DNA of 64,000 nucleotides from BOG-908 sp965198915 (lineage in GTDB: Bacteria > Pseudomonadota > Alphaproteobacteria > Acetobacterales > Acetobacteraceae): NCBI GenBank assembly GCA_965198915.1, contig CBDAQC010000004.1, forward strand, positions 62,001 to 126,000, written 5' to 3'. Shown piece by piece: positions 61,613 through 64,000 of this stretch; the first letter of the stretch is position 1; every line of letters starts with the position of its first letter. The position numbers and the translations under genes are program-made. The notes under the pieces were generated by a model. The model was not told the DNA's origin, did no database searches, and saw only the letters and a list, made by a program, of their open reading frames with translations.

Positions 61613-62236
61613 ATGGGCAGGTTTAAGGCGGCAGCGCCAGAGGTGGTCAGGGGGGAAGACGACGAGCGGGACGAGCAGCCGGAAGGCTTGCTGACCGGCC
61701 AGTTGCTGATCGCCATGCCAGCGATGACCACGCCGCATTTCAGTCAGGCCGTAATCTACATCTGCGCGCATACGCCGGAGGGCGCGATGGGCATCGTGCT
61801 GAACCGCCCGCTGTCCAGCCCCAGCTTCGGAGACCTGCTGGAGCAGCTCGACGTGTCGCCGAAGCCGCCGGTGCGCCAGATCGAGCTGTATCGCGGCGGC
61901 CCGGTGGACGCCGCCCGGGGCTTCGTACTGCACACCGCGGACTGGACCGGCGACGGCAGCCTGATGGTCGATCCGCAGATCGCGCTGACGGCCAGCCTGG
62001 ACGTGCTGAAATCGATCGCGGACGGCGGCGGGCCGGAGCGCGGGTTCCTCGCCTTGGGCTACGCGGGCTGGGGGCCCGGCCAACTGGACCGCGAGATGAG
62101 CGAGAATGCCTGGCTGTCCGCGCCGGCCAGCATAGACATCGTGTTCGACGGCGACCACGAGACGAAGTGGCGCCGCGCGATGGGCATTCTGAAAGTCGAT
62201 CCGGTGCTGTTGTCGGGCAGCGCTGGGCACGCTTGA
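61613..62236 (+). CDS. YqgE/AlgH family protein
   Basis: 207 residues of UPF0301: LLTGQLLIAMPAMTTPHFSQAVIYICAHTPEGAMGIVLNRPL, LYRGGPVDAARGFVLHTADW, LALGYAGWGPGQLDREMSENAWL. Role unsettled. ATG 61613 is behind a GCGGGG stretch; a 5' extension from 61574 is possible. Confidence 0.92.
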   Translation: MGRFKAAAPEVVRGEDDERDEQPEGLLTGQLLIAMPAMTTPHFSQAVIYICAHTPEGAMGIVLNRPLSSPSFGDLLEQLDVSPKPPVRQIELYRGGPVDAARGFVLHTADWTGDGSLMVDPQIALTASLDVLKSIADGGGPERGFLALGYAGWGPGQLDREMSENAWLSAPASIDIVFDGDHETKWRRAMGILKVDPVLLSGSAGHA

Positions 62237-62253
62237 GGGTGCGTAAGAGGTTC

Positions 62254-62271
62254 TAAGGACGACTGTCCTTA
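62254..62271. terminator. Weak hairpin after yqgE
   Basis: TAAGGAC-GACT-GTCCTTA, a perfect 7-bp stem 18 bp after the yqgE stop, with no T-run. It may be a terminator or a binding palindrome. Confidence 0.3.
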
Positions 62272-62309
62272 GCGGGGTCCAAGGCAGCGCCCCTGGCCTT
62301 ACTCCAAAG

Positions 62310-62342
62310 CGTTTCTTTGCTCAAAAAAGAACCGCCTGCCTT
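62310..62342. repeat. Degenerate palindromic right arm before clpB
   Basis: CGTTTCTTTGCTC-A6-GAACCGCCTGCC keeps the end of a GAAC-class right arm. The rest of 62237-62437 includes a CGCCTC-CC-GAGGGGCG hairpin and no gene. Confidence 0.45.
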
Positions 62343-62437
62343 CTCTTGCCCTGCGTCCCTCACCAAATACACGCCAGTCGCGTCGCCTCCCGAGGGGCGC
62401 GGATTTCTTTGTCGCCTGAGAGATAGGGACACGCATC

Positions 62438-64000
<1,563 letters not shown>

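Noticed and set aside
62330..62437. Heat-shock (RpoH) promoter for clpB
   Set aside because: CTTGCCC is present but no -10 element at proper spacing could be found.

Overview
The window is GC-rich, tightly packed DNA from an alphaproteobacterium, most likely Acetobacteraceae/Rhodospirillales. This rests on the conserved order argS - SPOR protein - nagZ - M50 protease - scpA - scpB - tatB - tatC - serS, a CtrA cell-cycle regulator divergent from fliI/fliJ, an ETF-ubiquinone oxidoreductase and a fused indolepyruvate:ferredoxin oxidoreductase. The family name is inference; no marker gene fixes the genus.

Layout. 0-7.3 kb: a frameshifted TPR protein, ETF-QO, a WcbI-domain protein and hldE. 7.9-17.6 kb: the serS-to-argS housekeeping block on the minus strand, with a VapBC-like toxin-antitoxin pair lying where relatives usually carry tatA. 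18.4-34.3 kb: an accessory stretch with an IS66 remnant, an amidohydrolase, a divergent DUF1329/DUF1302 pair, an ECF sigma/anti-sigma pair, three secreted-protein genes (S53 peptidase, GloVer repeat protein, TIGR03118 protein) and several decayed genes (LLM oxidoreductase, SDR, FN3 tail, glutathionyl-hydroquinone reductase, LysR). It ends at the 3' end of a tRNA-Gly(GCC). 34.5-41 kb: thioredoxin/TPR protein, LON-domain protein, Trm112-like protein, an OPT transporter, and a frameshift-ridden deaminase - folB - pteridine-reductase-like SDR run. 41-48.8 kb: an ankyrin-like protein and a moxR - DUF58 - BatA/DUF4159 - VWA-type membrane protein cluster. 49-56 kb: DUF1285, CoA pyrophosphatase, NAD kinase, ctrA, fliI, fliJ-like, a zinc-type dehydrogenase and a double cupin. 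56-64 kb: the IOR fusion, a GIY-YIG/Sel1 fusion, peroxiredoxin, YqgE and the 5' part of clpB.

The most striking non-coding feature is a family of dispersed palindromic elements. Each full copy has two mirror-image arms of about 45 bp (AAGGCCTTC-T6-G-A7-GAAG ... CTTTTGC) around a GC-rich core. They fill many intergenic gaps outside 18-36 kb. Their stem tips vary between copies (CTTC/GAAG, GTCC/GGAC, GTTC/GAAC, GTG/CAC) while pairing is kept, as expected if the hairpin is selected. The arms run almost into stop or start codons and look like two-way transcription terminators. One arm is interrupted by a 143-bp palindromic insertion with 16-bp perfect terminal inverted repeats. A third family of 9-nt periodic CACCAAG repeats forms paired inverted arms, one pair enclosing a composite element.

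In the accessory block, the sigma gene (two tandem matches), the S53 peptidase, the GloVer protein and the TIGR03118 protein all have a GGAAT-N16/17-CGTC box upstream in the right orientation. This suggests one autoregulated ECF regulon of exported proteins. Several conserved genes carry single-base frameshifts, nearly all insertions, some in genes expected to be essential (serS, folB), so local sequence quality should be questioned before decay is assumed.
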